From NCBI GenBank assembly GCA_020137815.1, contig CM035353.1:4712404-4776403 (forward strand): 64,000 nucleotides of DNA, read 5' to 3'. The first letter of the stretch is position 1. Each line of letters begins with the position of its first letter. Position numbers and translations under genes: made by a program. Below the pieces are notes generated by a model. The model was given only the letters and a program-made list of their open reading frames with translations. It did no database searches and was not told the DNA's origin. Below are positions 20,575 through 31,200 of the stretch, one piece after another. Source of the stretch: Hormiphora californensis. Lineage: Eukaryota; Ctenophora; Tentaculata; Cydippida; Pleurobrachiidae.

Positions 20575-20757
20575 CTCTCAAAGGCAAAACGTTACCTTGA
20601 TCCAGACTAAACCAAACACAAGAATCTCTCCAAGGGATACCGTTACCTTGTTCCAGACCAAACTTAAGAGTCTCTCAAAGGCAAAACGCTACCTTGTTCC
20701 AGATCAAATCAAACTCAAGAATCTCTCAAAGGCAAAACGTTACCTAGTTCCAGATTA
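20575..20757. repeat. Four ~50-bp tandem repeats
   Basis: Units contain CTCTCAAAGGCAAAACGTTA, then CCTTGTTCCAGA(C/T)..AAA.. and recur about every 45-60 bp. The open frame 20522-20758 is made of this repeat and is probably not coding. Confidence 0.7.
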
Positions 20758-21251
20758 ATATAGGGAATTCCCAAGTTTTACTTGGTTAGGCCGGGAGTTA
20801 GACTCCTTGGAGCGTTTGAGGCGATATGCTCTGCATAGTCCGAATCGCAGCACCACAACAACAACAACCCCAATTCCGTTTTCAGGATGTAGTAGACAAT
20901 TGTCCATAGTTTCATATCTACCCTTAAACTATTGGCCAAGTCGACAAAATTTTCACTTAGCACACCCTAGTGGATATTCTTCAAATCGGCAACGACCTTC
21001 AGAACTAGGAAGAATATTACGGGAAGTGATAAACTTAAGTTGTTTTTTCACTGTTCAGTGTTCAGTTCACCCTCCCACCCTTTCTGTGGACGGATTTGTT
21101 TTGTACTTTCTATACCTCATGTTAAGGTCAAAAAGGCACTTGTCTGAGGTTCTCATGTAACTAATTGTATATAACTAGTATATTGATATATCAGTTCTTT
21201 CTTCTGGTATGTATGTAAAACCCGGCATTAGGTCTTGTTGCATTTACAGAG

Positions 21252-21322
21252 AAATGGATTTAACAGTAATTAACGTGCTCTTCACTTCTTTGATCTCATG
21301 AAGCACTTGGTACATCTGGCAA
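21252..21322 (-). pseudogene. Partial duplicate of the 18.4-kb exon
   Basis: It is near-identical to 18416-18486 over about 70 bp (one difference changes MHQ to MYQ), including the acceptor TTGCCAG. It ends after the codons for 'TVKS', without the downstream half of the exon. It is either a truncated exon copy or a real short exon following 21411-21617 in phase 0. Confidence 0.5.
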
Positions 21323-21410
21323 TACAGACAGTACTGATCGCCTGATGATTCGTTTCCCGTAAGGGTTTCGATGAAACAATTGTAGCGTAACAAATACGTA
21401 GTTGTTTTAC

Positions 21411-21617
21411 TTCGTTGTGAGCCTCAATTTTTCCTAATCTGCTTTTCAGATCCTCTATTGTCGATCCCATGTTCACCATTTTCCTCCTTAATTCATTATA
21501 TAGCCTAGCAGTGGCTTGGGTGACTAGTTTAATGTGTCTCTCGACCGCTTGCGTGTGACAATTTAGGTGGCATGCCACTATGCATAGTAACAGCCCGAGG
21601 GACCGGGATCCACACAT
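21411..21617 (-). CDS. Candidate first exon: signal peptide plus helical segment
   Basis: ATG at 21617 opens MCGSRSLGLLLCIVACHLNC, with the length and hydrophobic core of a cleavable signal peptide. It is followed by RHIKLVTQATARLYNELRRK and MGSTIEDLKSRLGKIEAHNE with regular hydrophobic spacing, as in a coiled coil. The donor GAA|GTAAAA is at 21410. The exon ends in phase 0, matching the phase-0 start of the 18475 exon and its 21.3-kb partial copy. This suggests a secreted coiled-coil protein. The gene is incomplete and unnamed. Confidence 0.45.
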
Positions 21618-21831
21618 GGTTACTCTCCGATATCCATCCTAGATAAGAATGCTGTCCACCACGAGATCTTTGGACTGTGTGTCTAAAAACTATACATACT
21701 GCAGGTATCAGGTGTCGACGTCACTCAAGGGACTGGGATAATAACTTACTTCAGTCGGGCAGGAAAAAATTGGGATAAAACTTTTACAAAACAATCGTCT
21801 TCATCGAGATTTTGTTCCAGTCAAGCAAATC

Positions 21832-22161
21832 TCAGGTTACACAGTATAGACTGGTCCATGGTAATATCCGTGCGTGGTAACCGTCTCCGGTACTCGTATC
21901 GTAGTATGTAACTAAGCTCGAGTTGGCCATCCACACCTGTATTTCATTTATGGTGTTCATAGGGCTTTTTCTGGCCCAACTATAATATAAGGCAATCCTG
22001 TAGAAGTGTTCTTCTCTGTAAACTCCTTTGATCTTGATCTGACCGTGGAGTAGGTTGAGGTCATTCTCAACGACATAGTATAATTCATCCACCGCCTCGA
22101 CATACCGGGCTGTATCATCAACAGTGGTATCTGTTCGGCTGTGTACTTGATATCTCGACAT
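21832..22161 (-). CDS. Hypothetical exon, 109 residues, unknown
   Basis: The frame reads MSRYQVHSRTDTTVDDTARY, then YYVVENDLNLLHGQIKIKGV, FYRIALYYSWARKS and INEIQVWMANSSLVTYYD, stopping after SLYCVT. Composition is protein-like (aromatic, few low-complexity runs) and there is no competing frame. The opening words MSRY.QV recur in a second minus-strand remnant near 27600 (MSRYNQVDSHTGKIVEN), suggesting a small paralogous family. No domain was recognised, and exon borders are uncertain (AG/GT at 'ATACAG|GTGTGG' is possible). Confidence 0.35.
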   Translation of the reverse strand: MSRYQVHSRTDTTVDDTARYVEAVDELYYVVENDLNLLHGQIKIKGVYREEHFYRIALYYSWARKSPMNTINEIQVWMANSSLVTYYDTSTGDGYHARILPWTSLYCVT

Positions 22162-22169
22162 ACATGGTT

Positions 22170-23340
22170 AGTAATGTCATCTTACGACATGAAATAGTAG
22201 CTTTATTATAATTTTATTATTATATTATTATTATAATTTTTTGTGTTATTGCTAATAGGTACTTATTTATATGAGCCTGGTTGTAGTGGGCCTGCTTTTG
22301 GGCCTCGAAAGTATCCCCGTAGAATAACTCTAGCAGTCGTTTTACTGCCATTTCAGGCCAGTTGTACCTCCCCCTGTTCAAAAATCAAAGTCTGTGTAGT
22401 TTTAGTGTGTAGTTTTAGTGTGTAGTTCTGTTGATTTCTTGTCTAGAATGAGGATAATACACGTGTGCGATCTTCACTTACGTTCCGTTGGTAGCAGCTG
22501 CATCCCCATCACCAGTATCTGTGGCGTCGCTCGTTCCAGCACATGTAGTCCTACAAAAGGTAAACTGTGAGGCTACAATATTAGCAGCATGTTCAGTCTG
22601 CATCTGTCTGTCTATGGTCTGTCTGTCGCTGTGTGTCTGTCTGTTTCTCTGTCTGTTAATGAAATAGGAAAGTTTCCAATTTCCTATTTGCTAAGGAAAC
22701 TATTTCCTAAGGAAACTGTTTGGATGACTTTTCCATTCTGTTCGGAAGTCCTTAACATGTTCAATAATAAAGCAAAATACTTAAAAATCATGCACAATTA
22801 TAATTCAACACAAGAACTGAATGACTTGCCATTTTAAAAAAGAAGAAAAAAAGATGGCATTTTGATAAGATTGACAAAATATGTAAAATTGAAGATAAAA
22901 CAAGAAGATGAAACACACAAAAAAACATCAATGATGAGATCTATTCATTGATATTTAACCAAACCATTCTTCCACAACCGTGATCTGCCCGCTGTATGTT
23001 TCCCCTTCACTGTTGTACAGTAGGGTGTATGTGTAAGAGAGAAAGTGAGATTAGCAGCCAGAGAAGATATTAAAAATCTTGTTCCGATATGTGACACAAA
23101 AAACACTTTTAACAAAACGCATGAAACAAAACTCGACAAAACTGATTAAAAGATGTTTTACAGAAAAAAGGATGGCTCCATCAGAAATTTAGCTGATGAA
23201 AATAGTAACAAACAAATGATATGCACAGTGCACACAAGTTAATTCAACTACACTTTAAAAATATAAGGAGTTTGGTGACGATTCCGTATAACGAGAGATC
23301 TTCACCAACCCGTGATCGCTTGGCCTCATACTTTGAATTA
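22170..23340. other. Gene-free stretch
   Basis: A/T-rich. At 22655-22715 the words TTTCCTA/TAGGAAA form imperfect hairpins. Nothing codes convincingly. Confidence 0.35.
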
Positions 23341-23351
23341 TTTTCCTATTA

Positions 23352-23523
23352 CAGTCGGACCCCGATTTACCGGCCCCCGATTTACCGGAACCCCGATTTA
23401 CCGGGAGGATAAATTTCCCCCGATCTAGGAAATTAACGGCATTTGACCCCGATATACCGGACACCCCGATTTACCGGGCAAAAGCCTTTCCCCCGAGCAT
23501 CCCGGTAAATCGGGGTCCGACTG
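23352..23523. mobile_element. Pogo/Tigger-like MITE, copy a (172 bp)
   Basis: The ends CAGTCGGACCCCGATTTACC and complement are flanked by TA (23350-23351, 23524-23525). The interior repeats 'CCCGATTTACCGG' several times. CAGT(C/G)GG(A)CC(C)TCG-type ends with a TA target are characteristic of Tigger/pogo elements. It is non-coding. Confidence 0.85.
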
Positions 23524-23529
23524 TAGTAG

Positions 23530-24250
23530 TAATGAGTATATGAGAACCAACCAAGGAAACCCTATTATATATTGATCCTGTGCATGACCACCTTCGATTT
23601 TGTACCAAGGGGGTCGAGGTCCAACACATGTGATATACCTGAGGTGACGTAGAATCAGTGCTCTTATATAATGTCACTGCATTGCTCATTTTAACTTTCG
23701 GGATTGTCTTACTTACTTTTGTTACTTTTGGATGTAAAATCTTAGCAGACCATCCCTTCATCAGGACCACCGGAAACCGCCCAATCGAGCAATGAGTTAG
23801 TTCATTGTTAAGGAACTCGTTAAACACATCGTCCGCCACTCAGGCTCCACGTTCCGATCGGATCCCAACTGTGAAGTTCCATATCTTGCGGTAGGCATCC
23901 TCCGATAGTATGCTTTTCAGATTTATCAGCATCCTCCCATACATATATATGGAAAGATGCCTTTCCAGATTCCAGAGCCTGTCAAAACTTGCAGTACTTT
24001 CAGGGCAGGAGAATTGCCCCCCATATTTTTTTCCTGAAGATTTTCCTACGTCAACCTCTCTAGAGGGGTATTACTCTCCCATCCCCTGGTGTCGAGGGGT
24101 TTGATGGTCGGAACTGGTGACGCTCTCTTCCAATCGTCTGCTGCCACCGTTACTGTTAATCGGTTATAAAACTGGTTTAGTAAAAGCATTTCACTGTACC
24201 ATATTACATTTATTATATGATATGGGACCGGCCCATTTGCCAGAAACATT
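23530..24250 (-). other. Possible exon remnants, unassigned
   Basis: Minus frames at 23471-23839 (VYHMCWTSTPLVQNRRWSC within) and 24046-24249 (TVAADDWKRASPVPTIKPLD within) have protein-like composition but no recognised domain and no firm splice borders. They could be exons of the same decayed gene as 24433-24733. Confidence 0.2.
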
Positions 24251-24432
24251 CAAACCGATGTTTGAAAAGAATTCAGTTCAAATATCTGCTTGAACGTTGC
24301 TGGCAACAGTCGAGACTGCTTTTCTCTGCAGCACGGTTTTATCCCGATCAGTATTGAGTATCGCACTCTATTCCTCCCTCCGCGAGGCTTGATTCCGTCT
24401 GAAAGTCATACTGGCTTATTGTCGAGTCCCCC

Positions 24433-24687
24433 TCAGATGCACTCCCGATGCACTTTTATGTTATGGAGAAGTTTGCTCCTCTGACGGGTCCGCTTACCAG
24501 CTGGATCCCGAGCAAACGTGGGTACTGTCCACCCTTTCGCAGAGGGGCATGTTTGGCAGTAGAGTTTGCCCCCGTCTTCTCTGAGCTGTGGATGGTTGGA
24601 AACAAGCTCCTCGTGGGTTTCGCACATCAACAGCGATGCTGGCTCCACAATTAACTTCTTGTTTGCCAGCAGTTTTTTCCTGAGCAC
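24433..24687 (-). pseudogene. Possible zinc-binding domain exon, unknown family
   Basis: The frame contains HEELVSNHPQLREDGGKLYC, QTCPSAKGW, then LLHNIKVHREC: a C-x2-C followed about 30 residues later by H-x4-H, reminiscent of BED/TTF-type fingers found next to hAT-like sequences. A related piece (NLLHNIKLHLSGT) occurs on the minus strand at about 30570-30620, with shared DNA around it. The finger spacing is atypical, so the assignment is weak. Confidence 0.3.
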
Positions 24688-24891
24688 CTTTCACACCATA
24701 TTGTATAAGTTTCTTAGTGATTTGATTAGCCACTAATTGATTCTTGCCTCTTGCTAAAAACAGCCAAATGTATTTTTCGTTCTCCTAATGTAAATTATTA
24801 AGACGGGATTATATTGTAAGTAATCTAGTTGGATTTAGAAGTTTGTATCCTGGTAGAGTGCTCGATCCGGGGATGCGGAGAGCTGAACTAT

Positions 24892-24953
24892 TGTGACAAG
24901 TGAAACAAGGTTTTACAAAAATTTTGTAAAACCTTGTTTCACTTGTCACAATA
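24892..24953. repeat. Perfect 61-bp hairpin palindrome
   Basis: A 30-base arm starting TTGTGACAAGTGAAACAAGG is followed almost at once by its exact complement (one central base). It is either a minimal foldback MITE or a hairpin-RNA precursor. Confidence 0.9.
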
Positions 24954-25690
24954 TTGTAAGTAATCCATTCTTATTTCGATAAATGAATATTAAAACTCAG
25001 CAAAAGATTTAAAGATCAGAAAATAATGTAAAATATAATTATCAAACATGTTAGTAAAATGTATTTTTACTTACCTCTTCCTCCCAGAATACTTTCCAGA
25101 ACATCCCCTCGGGAGACAGTTGCTTTTCCTTCTTACTCCCTCGTGGGCACACGGTGTATTATCAAATGATTAAATTGGTCCAAAACAATACATAATACAC
25201 AATGATAAAATTATTTTACAAATAGGCAGGGAGGGCGCCATCATGTCATGGAGTGCTCTAGATTTTAGATCACTCCATGTCATGTCAAATGTTCCTCCTA
25301 TCTGTAACTATCTCCTCCCCCAGCAACGCTACCAGACCATCTTCGACTGGCTTAGCCATGCCTATCCCCGTGTGGTCGGTGTAATGGGGGTGGCAGGCAT
25401 AGGTGCATTTCATTAGCGGCTGCCCTGGGGCCAAGTTGATATACCGTAACGCGGTCGGCATCCGGCTGCTGTGATAAAAAAGTGTTAGGTGATTGCCGGA
25501 AACTGACTAGTGAGTCAAGCTTCAAGGTAAAGATACCCAAGGTTCCCATTGTGGGGGGAATTTATAATTCCCCTTGTCCCTGAAAAAGAATTAAATGTCA
25601 GTGTCACACAATTGCAAACAGTTTTGATAGCAGATATCATGATTCATGTATGTAATGTGAAAATATCTAAGTTAAGTTTGGAATTAAGAT
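24954..25690. other. Gene-free stretch
   Basis: Contains a near-palindrome around 25240-25285 (TCATGTCATGGAGTG..CACTCCATGTCATG). No gene is supported. Confidence 0.35.
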
Positions 25691-25714
25691 ATTAAAATCC
25701 ATTTAGTAGGGACG

Positions 25715-26712
25715 AATCTCTCACAAAAAGAAGTGGTTGACTCACTATTTGATGAAAAGCAAATTCCGGTTGTAACCCACCTATTTTGACCCGCTGAACA
25801 CGATCCCGTCCATAGGTAAGCTCTAAGTAGTGGAGAAAATGCCCAAATCGGCCACGCCCTTTTACCTGTATTTTCAAGCCTGTAGCCAAAAACATAAATC
25901 CTCTTAGAATAGGAGTAGAGACAAATCTGAGGGCACTAAAGTGATCAGCGCCCTCGCATTAGTGGGGGTAGGTGCTGGAATTAAGTCTCTATCTCATCTG
26001 GCTAATTAGATAATTGGATAATTAGGTTTGCGCATAACCGTTTTTTGGCTATATGGCTATAGCCACTTAGGAATGGTTTAGAGACTTTTCACTGGCGCCA
26101 TTTTGTAGGCAATAGCCAAGTTATGGGGGGTCGACGTCGGACTTTTAAGCTCTATCTCCAACCGTTTAGCCATTATTGGGCTTAATCGATGCTCAAAATG
26201 AGCGAAAAACGGTAAAAAGCCCGATTTTGAGCATCGTTTAAGCCAAATAACGGCTAAACGGTTGGATATAGAGCTTAAAAGTTCGACGTCGACCCCCCAT
26301 AACTTGGCTATTGCCTACAAAATGGCGCCAGTGAAAAGTCTCTAAACCATTCCTAAGTGGCTATAGCCATATAGCCAAAAAACGGTTATGTGCAAACCTA
26401 ATTATCCAATTATCTAATTAACCAGATGAGATAGAGACTTAATTCCAGCACCTACCCCCACTAATGCGAGGGCGCTGATCACTTTAGTGCCCTCAGATTT
26501 GTCTCTACTCCTATTCTAAGAGGATTTATGTTTTTGGCTACAGGCTGAAAATACAGGTAAAAGGGCGTGGCCGATTTGGGCATTTTCTCCACTACTTAGA
26601 GCTTACCTATGGACGGGATCGTGTTCAGCGGGTCAAAATAGGTGGATTACAACCGGAATTTGCTTTTCACCAAATAGTGAGTCAAAAAATTAAGATTCGT
26701 CCCTACTAATTA
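25715..26712. mobile_element. 1-kb palindromic element
   Basis: The arms are inverted copies starting AGTAGGGACGAATCT and continuing for about 480 bp each, meeting at a short centre near 26190-26220. They contain the GCAAATTCCGGTTGTAAC segment, the 'CACTAATGCGAGGGCG..TTTAGTGCCC' segment seen in tandem at 341-790, and the AACCGTTTTTTGGCTATATG segment. Fragments of the family also lie near 19900 and 53200-53300. The target duplication is ambiguous (TTAG/CTAA ends). There is no transposase. Confidence 0.85.
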
Positions 26713-26908
26713 GGGATATCTAAGTTAAGCATTTACGTGTGCTTCAAACTCCTATTATGATCTTTTATCCGTTTAGTTTCCACACCTTTCTCCTTGCCAT
26801 AACCACATATTTTACAATACCATAAGTCACGCATGAATTGCTGTGTGTGAGAAATGAGAATTGTTAATTGTGACCACTAACACCAGTTACAAGTGATTTG
26901 ACGTGTTT

Positions 26909-27217
26909 TCAACAATAGGGATCCCTGAAAAAGTTAAGTAGTTTTTCGCCACAGCGCCCAATTTCATCAATTGTGCAACATACAATCCACTCGCCGCTCA
27001 CGTTCTCACGGCACTCTCTCGCAATGTTTGGTTTGTCTTCACGGTATATCAAGTGGGGAAATAGAAGGGGTACGATCGAGTTGACCATTGTAGCCACCGC
27101 GTGGGGCTCGTTAGCAGTTCCATATTCCATCCGAGCTTGAGCTTCCTCGTCTGGTTCTTTCTGGATGGATAATGAAGGGCTACAGAGGACTTTCTCGCTC
27201 ATGTTCTCTCGCCACAC
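26909..27217 (-). pseudogene. YqaJ-like (lambda-exonuclease-type) nuclease fragment
   Basis: The frame contains KEPDEEAQARMEYGTANEPH, AVATMVNSIVPLLFPHLIYR and a later W-x-VCCTIDEIG. Eukaryotic YqaJ-type recombinase/nuclease domains share the order [M-x-YGT-x-x-E]-[AVATL...P..FP...Y.E]-[W..VSPDG]. The Glu of YGTANE is expected to be catalytic. In this copy the usual SPDG is altered to TIDEIG, and the C-terminal catalytic half is missing. Such domains are common in multicopy invertebrate mobile-element proteins. A diverged repeat of part of it follows at 27170-27235. Confidence 0.55.
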
Positions 27218-27235
27218 TCTCGCGGAATGTTTGGT

Positions 27236-27810
27236 TTGTCTCGGAATGGCTTCATGTTCAGTTCGTGGGTTGGCTGGGTGTTGTACCCCCCCCCCCCCCC
27301 CCGTGTTGTAAAATTTCTAACTGCCTCTTACAGTACTTTGAAGACATTACAATATCTTAAATTAAACTATATTTGCGTATTATACGTATCAAGTTAAAAA
27401 ATGAATATTGGGCCCCAATACCACACATGTGTTGTTGTCAATTCAACGGTTGCCTTGTATTTTGCACAGTTGAAAGTTCATCCAAACAGTGAAGGCACTG
27501 TGTAATGGTCTGATGTAGTTTCTCTCTCTTAGAACTTAGAAGATAGGGTACTACACTGTTTTCCACTATTTTTCCTGTGTGGCTGTCTACTTGATTATAT
27601 CTTGACATACACCAGTCTATCTGTTGGCGGAGATTTCAATGTATTCTCCATCGCTTGAATGCCAAAAGAGTTTTGTAGGAGTTAAAAAAATACGATTTTG
27701 CTCAACAAAACAGTATATATATATTCTAAAAACATAATACATAGAATCCGTACACACCACACGTGTTGTCTTACTTATGATTTTGCAACAGAGGAGGGTG
27801 TATAAGAAGA
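27236..27810. other. Poly-C run and gene-free stretch
   Basis: An uninterrupted run of 17 C (about 27286-27302) is followed by ordinary AT-rich sequence. A minus-strand remnant starting MSRYNQVDSHTGK lies near 27525-27610 (see 21832-22161). Confidence 0.4.
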
Positions 27811-27813
27811 TTA

Positions 27814-28008
27814 TACCAAAACTAATTAAAATTAGTAGGCCGGAAAGGTTGCCCTATGATTTGTGCTACCTTTGCCACCGTAACATTCACGGGCTACAGA
27901 CAGGGTACAGATGCTTCGTCTATCTTCAAAAGGGAATGTGCCGGTGCCAAAGGTAGCACAAATCATAGGGCAACCTTTCCGGCCTACTAATTTTAATTAG
28001 TTTTGGTA
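27814..28008. mobile_element. TA-flanked MITE, 195 bp
   Basis: Inverted ends of ~70 bp, TACCAAAACTAATTAAAATT onward, are essentially perfect, flanked by TA (27812-27813 and 28009-28010). A ~57-bp centre separates them. This fits a Tc1/mariner-type MITE; low divergence between arms suggests a young insertion. Confidence 0.9.
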
Positions 28009-28101
28009 TAATTTGCATTATTTTGGGATTTTTTATTCATTTAGATGTAGTAGAACAGGTACGGAGAGTATGGAATCGCTAAATTGAAAAAATTTCATTT
28101 T

Positions 28102-28133
28102 TGACGTCATTTTGACGTCATAAAATGACGTCA
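28102..28133. promoter_or_regulatory. Cluster of three CRE palindromes
   Basis: TGACGTCA occurs at 28102-28109, 28113-28120 and 28126-28133, with TGACGTAA and further ACGTCA half-sites down to 28165. TGACGTCA is the CREB/ATF consensus. Whether it regulates anything is unknown: no gene start is recognised nearby. It may be part of a mobile element. Confidence 0.5.
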
Positions 28134-28169
28134 CGACGTTATCACGTCATAATTATGACGTAATATCAT

Positions 28170-29400
28170 CGGGATCACCTAGATGAAGATACTGACCAAG
28201 TTTGAGATCGATTGGATAAGATTTGAGTCCGCTATGGCGAAAAAACCCTTATCGTCATATCTATTTTTAAACTGTCTTAACACTTCAGACGCGTTTTAAG
28301 ACCCTTATACATGTAGTTTTGGAAATTCGCGATATAGTTTCTGAAAGTTTAGACAATTCTCTTTCCATGATATAGTCTTCGTTTTTCGATTTGAATCCGT
28401 CTTCAGGGTGTAAATTGAGCTCAAAGAATTTTGGTCAGAGTCTGAAAAATGACGACTTTAAGACGTTCTGTAGGAGGTTCCTGGCTTTGAAAAGAGACCC
28501 CACATCGACTAATGCACACACATCCAGTAGATCTACCAGCTGTGAAAACGAGACGTTTCTATCTCTTTTCGTTTGGCGTGAATATGGTTTATAAAAAGCG
28601 TCTCTCCTACGCGCGCGAAACCCATAAAACGTATTACTGCGTTTCTGGCGGCGCTTTGGGGGGGGGGATGGCAACCTTTGCGCTTGCCAGCGCAGTGACA
28701 TGTACTGAACTAATTCTCGCCAAACCGTCTAATTGAAATGTACCCCCCCCATGCCTCCGTAAATGGTGGTCCATTCTAAGGGTGCTGTCAACCTCCACAC
28801 TCTGTAGTTTCTTGAGGTGCCCCTTCGCATCCTTCTTGTTGTCCTTATCCGTCCAACTGGCCACCCAATTAGTCCTTTTACTATTACCTCCCTGTTGTAC
28901 TGGAAATTCAACATCTGGGACAAGCTATGACTCAGAAACTTCATTGATTTCAGAGGGGTGAACGCTTCAAGGATGATACCCTAACCTAATTAGTCTTTGC
29001 AATATATTTATTTGGGGAGGGGGAGTTGACAAGTCAATATGAAATAATAATTTAAATCCGGTTTTGTTTCATTCACATAATCTGCTCACCATTATTTTCT
29101 GCTGTTGAGTCTGGTGCATACCAATACTTAAAACCTCCTTCTTTATGAGGTTTATCTCATTGGCCTAAATAAAATGGGTTGTTTTTATCTACGTGCCCTT
29201 TGATGCCAACAGGGTTTCATTGGAATTGGCAATGGGTTTCTGCTTATAATGTTAAATGGGAAATCGCCGTAAATCTAAAACTGGGGTAATGCATGTGTCA
29301 TGGGAGACATAGGAGTTACAAATCCCATCATTATTAGTCGCCCCAACACTGCTGCATGTATAGTCCACTTTTGGTTCTCAACTTCAGAATCTGATCTCAT
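28170..29400. other. Gene-poor stretch with unassigned frames
   Basis: Minus frames at 28435-28701 and 28634-28864 (KDNKKDAKGHLKKLQSVEVD within) look somewhat protein-like but cross G-runs (28659-28667) and show no recognised domain. Nothing firm is supported. Confidence 0.25.
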
Positions 29401-30050
29401 TAATGGTCTGTCACCTGGTATTCTGGTTTACGATTCCACGTGTAATGATACCAACAGCTAATTTAACTTATTCTAGGGTACATGAGCCATTTATATTATT
29501 ACATGAGCAATTTCGGTTATCCGTGGCCGTCCTTGCTCTCTTGTTGATCTTTTGCCTCATGTTGTGGAGCATGTCGTACATGTTGTCCCTATATACAGTT
29601 CAGAAGAGCATACAATTCGGGTTTGGGCTATTTCGTTGGGCTATTTCGTTGCCGAGGGCAGGTTGAGATTTTTTCTGCAGTACGACCATGGAGTCTGATG
29701 CTACCCTATCCAACTCCTCCCAATTCGTAATGGGGGGTCCTCCATCCATGGTCACCAGATTCCTGCCAGGATTTCTGCATGGGTTCATTGCTCCTCCACT
29801 TACAGCTCCTACGTGTATTCAGACAATACTATCAGTGGAATTAAACTCTTCTCTTAGATTTTAGGCCACGTAGGCCTACCATGATGGCCATTCATCCTCC
29901 ACTATCAGGCATCAGCTCCTATGTATCCAGACATATCCAGAAATAGCAATGGAATTGTATTCCTTTCTGAGATTGTAGGCCACGTGGTCATGTTTTCTGT
30001 ACCATTGCTCTCCATGTACTTACTTTTACCAAATCGCCAAATTATCGGGG
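29400..30050 (-). pseudogene. Diverged paralogue of the 31-35 kb duplicated segment
   Basis: Shares with the two copies at 31.6 and 34.8 kb the block TGTACTTACTTTTA..(donor GTAAGT on the minus strand), 'ATGGAGAGCAATG', the 'CAGCTCCTA(C/T)GT' block and the 'GGAGCATGTCGTACATG' block. The conserved GTAAGT implies that the ancestral segment was a spliced minus-strand gene. Its coding identity is unknown and frames are broken. Confidence 0.45.
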
Positions 30051-30660
30051 TTGGTCTTCAACACGTTTAATTTACCGTGTAGGAATATTTATGACATTTA
30101 TATAACGTCAGTATTTTATATAATATATTATGTACTATATTATTCAAATTATATCACAGGGTTCAATCCATGTGCCCCCACTCATCCCCTCCTTCACCGC
30201 TTCTTCAACAAAAAAGTCCACCAGACTCTACTCAACTGGTTTGGCCATCCCCAGACCGGTGTGTGCCATGTACGAACGATGGCCGGAGTAGTCACATACA
30301 ATAAGGGGTTGGCCTAATTCAAGGTTAATTTATCGTACGGCAGTACACATCTGATGCTTGATGTGATAACAGAATGTAGAATGTAGAGTAACCTACAAGA
30401 TGGTTTTTCCATCTTTAGAATATGTGGTGTAGCTCTCTATGAGCACTCAGTGCTCACAGAGAATCCCATGATGAATGTGTCGAAGGAGATTAATCTCCGC
30501 TGCCACAGCATCACCCATCTTCGCTCCCTCTCTCTCCCTTGTGTTACTGTTAGCCAACTGCTCCTCGCGTTCTAAATGTCGAGTCCCACTCAGATGCAGT
30601 TTTATGTTATGGAGTAGGTTGCATCCTTTCCCCCAAAATGAGACTGCAATGTAGGTCACC

Positions 30661-31200
30661 CTCAGAACATGGCAGTGGATTGCTCCCTCGGTCGGCGGCA
30701 ATTTCCTCCACTGTGTTGCCCTCAGAACTTGGCAGTGGATTGCTCCCTCGGTCGGTGGCAATTTCCTCCACTGTGTTGCCCTCAGAACATGGCAGTGGAT
30801 TGCTCCCTCGGTCGGTGGCAATTTCCTCCACTGTGTTGCCCTCAGAACTTGGCAGTGGATTGCTCCCTCGGTCGGTGGCAATTTCCTCCACTGTGTTGCC
30901 CTCAGAACTTGGCAGTGAATTGCTCCCTCGGTCGGTGGCAATTTCCTCCACTGTGTTGCCCTCAGAACTTGGCAGTGGATTGCTCCCTCGATCGGTGGCA
31001 ATTTCCTCCACTGTGTTGCCCTCAGAACTTGGCAGTGAATTGCTCCCTCGGTCGGTGGCAATTTCCTCCACTGTGTTGCCCTCAGAACTTGGCAGTGAAT
31101 TGCTCCCTCGGTCGGTGGCAATTTCCTCCACTGTGTCGCCCTCAGAACTTGGCAGTGGATTGCTCCCTCGATCGGTGGCAATTTCCTCCACTGTGTTGCC
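30661..31200. repeat. Nine-copy 60-bp minisatellite
   Basis: Nine units of exactly 60 bp start CTCAGAACTTGGCAGTGGAT and end ...CCACTGTGTTGC. Copy B has a single unit at about 34321-34380, so the array arose by expansion after duplication. Units differ at a few positions (ACATGG/ACTTGG, GGATT/GAATT, GTCGG/ATCGG). As 60 is a multiple of 3, four frames stay open through the array (two per strand, 207-260 residues). These are repeat artefacts unless the minus frame with GGAAATTGCCACCGACCGAG is part of the ancestral exon. Confidence 0.95.

Noticed and set aside
27286-27302. Poly-C and poly-G runs (also 2873-2890, 28659, 31796, 33762, 59933, 60523, 61798) as biological signals
   Set aside because: Some are true ends of the G-run elements, but their exact lengths are likely affected by sequencing or assembly, so I draw no conclusion from run length.
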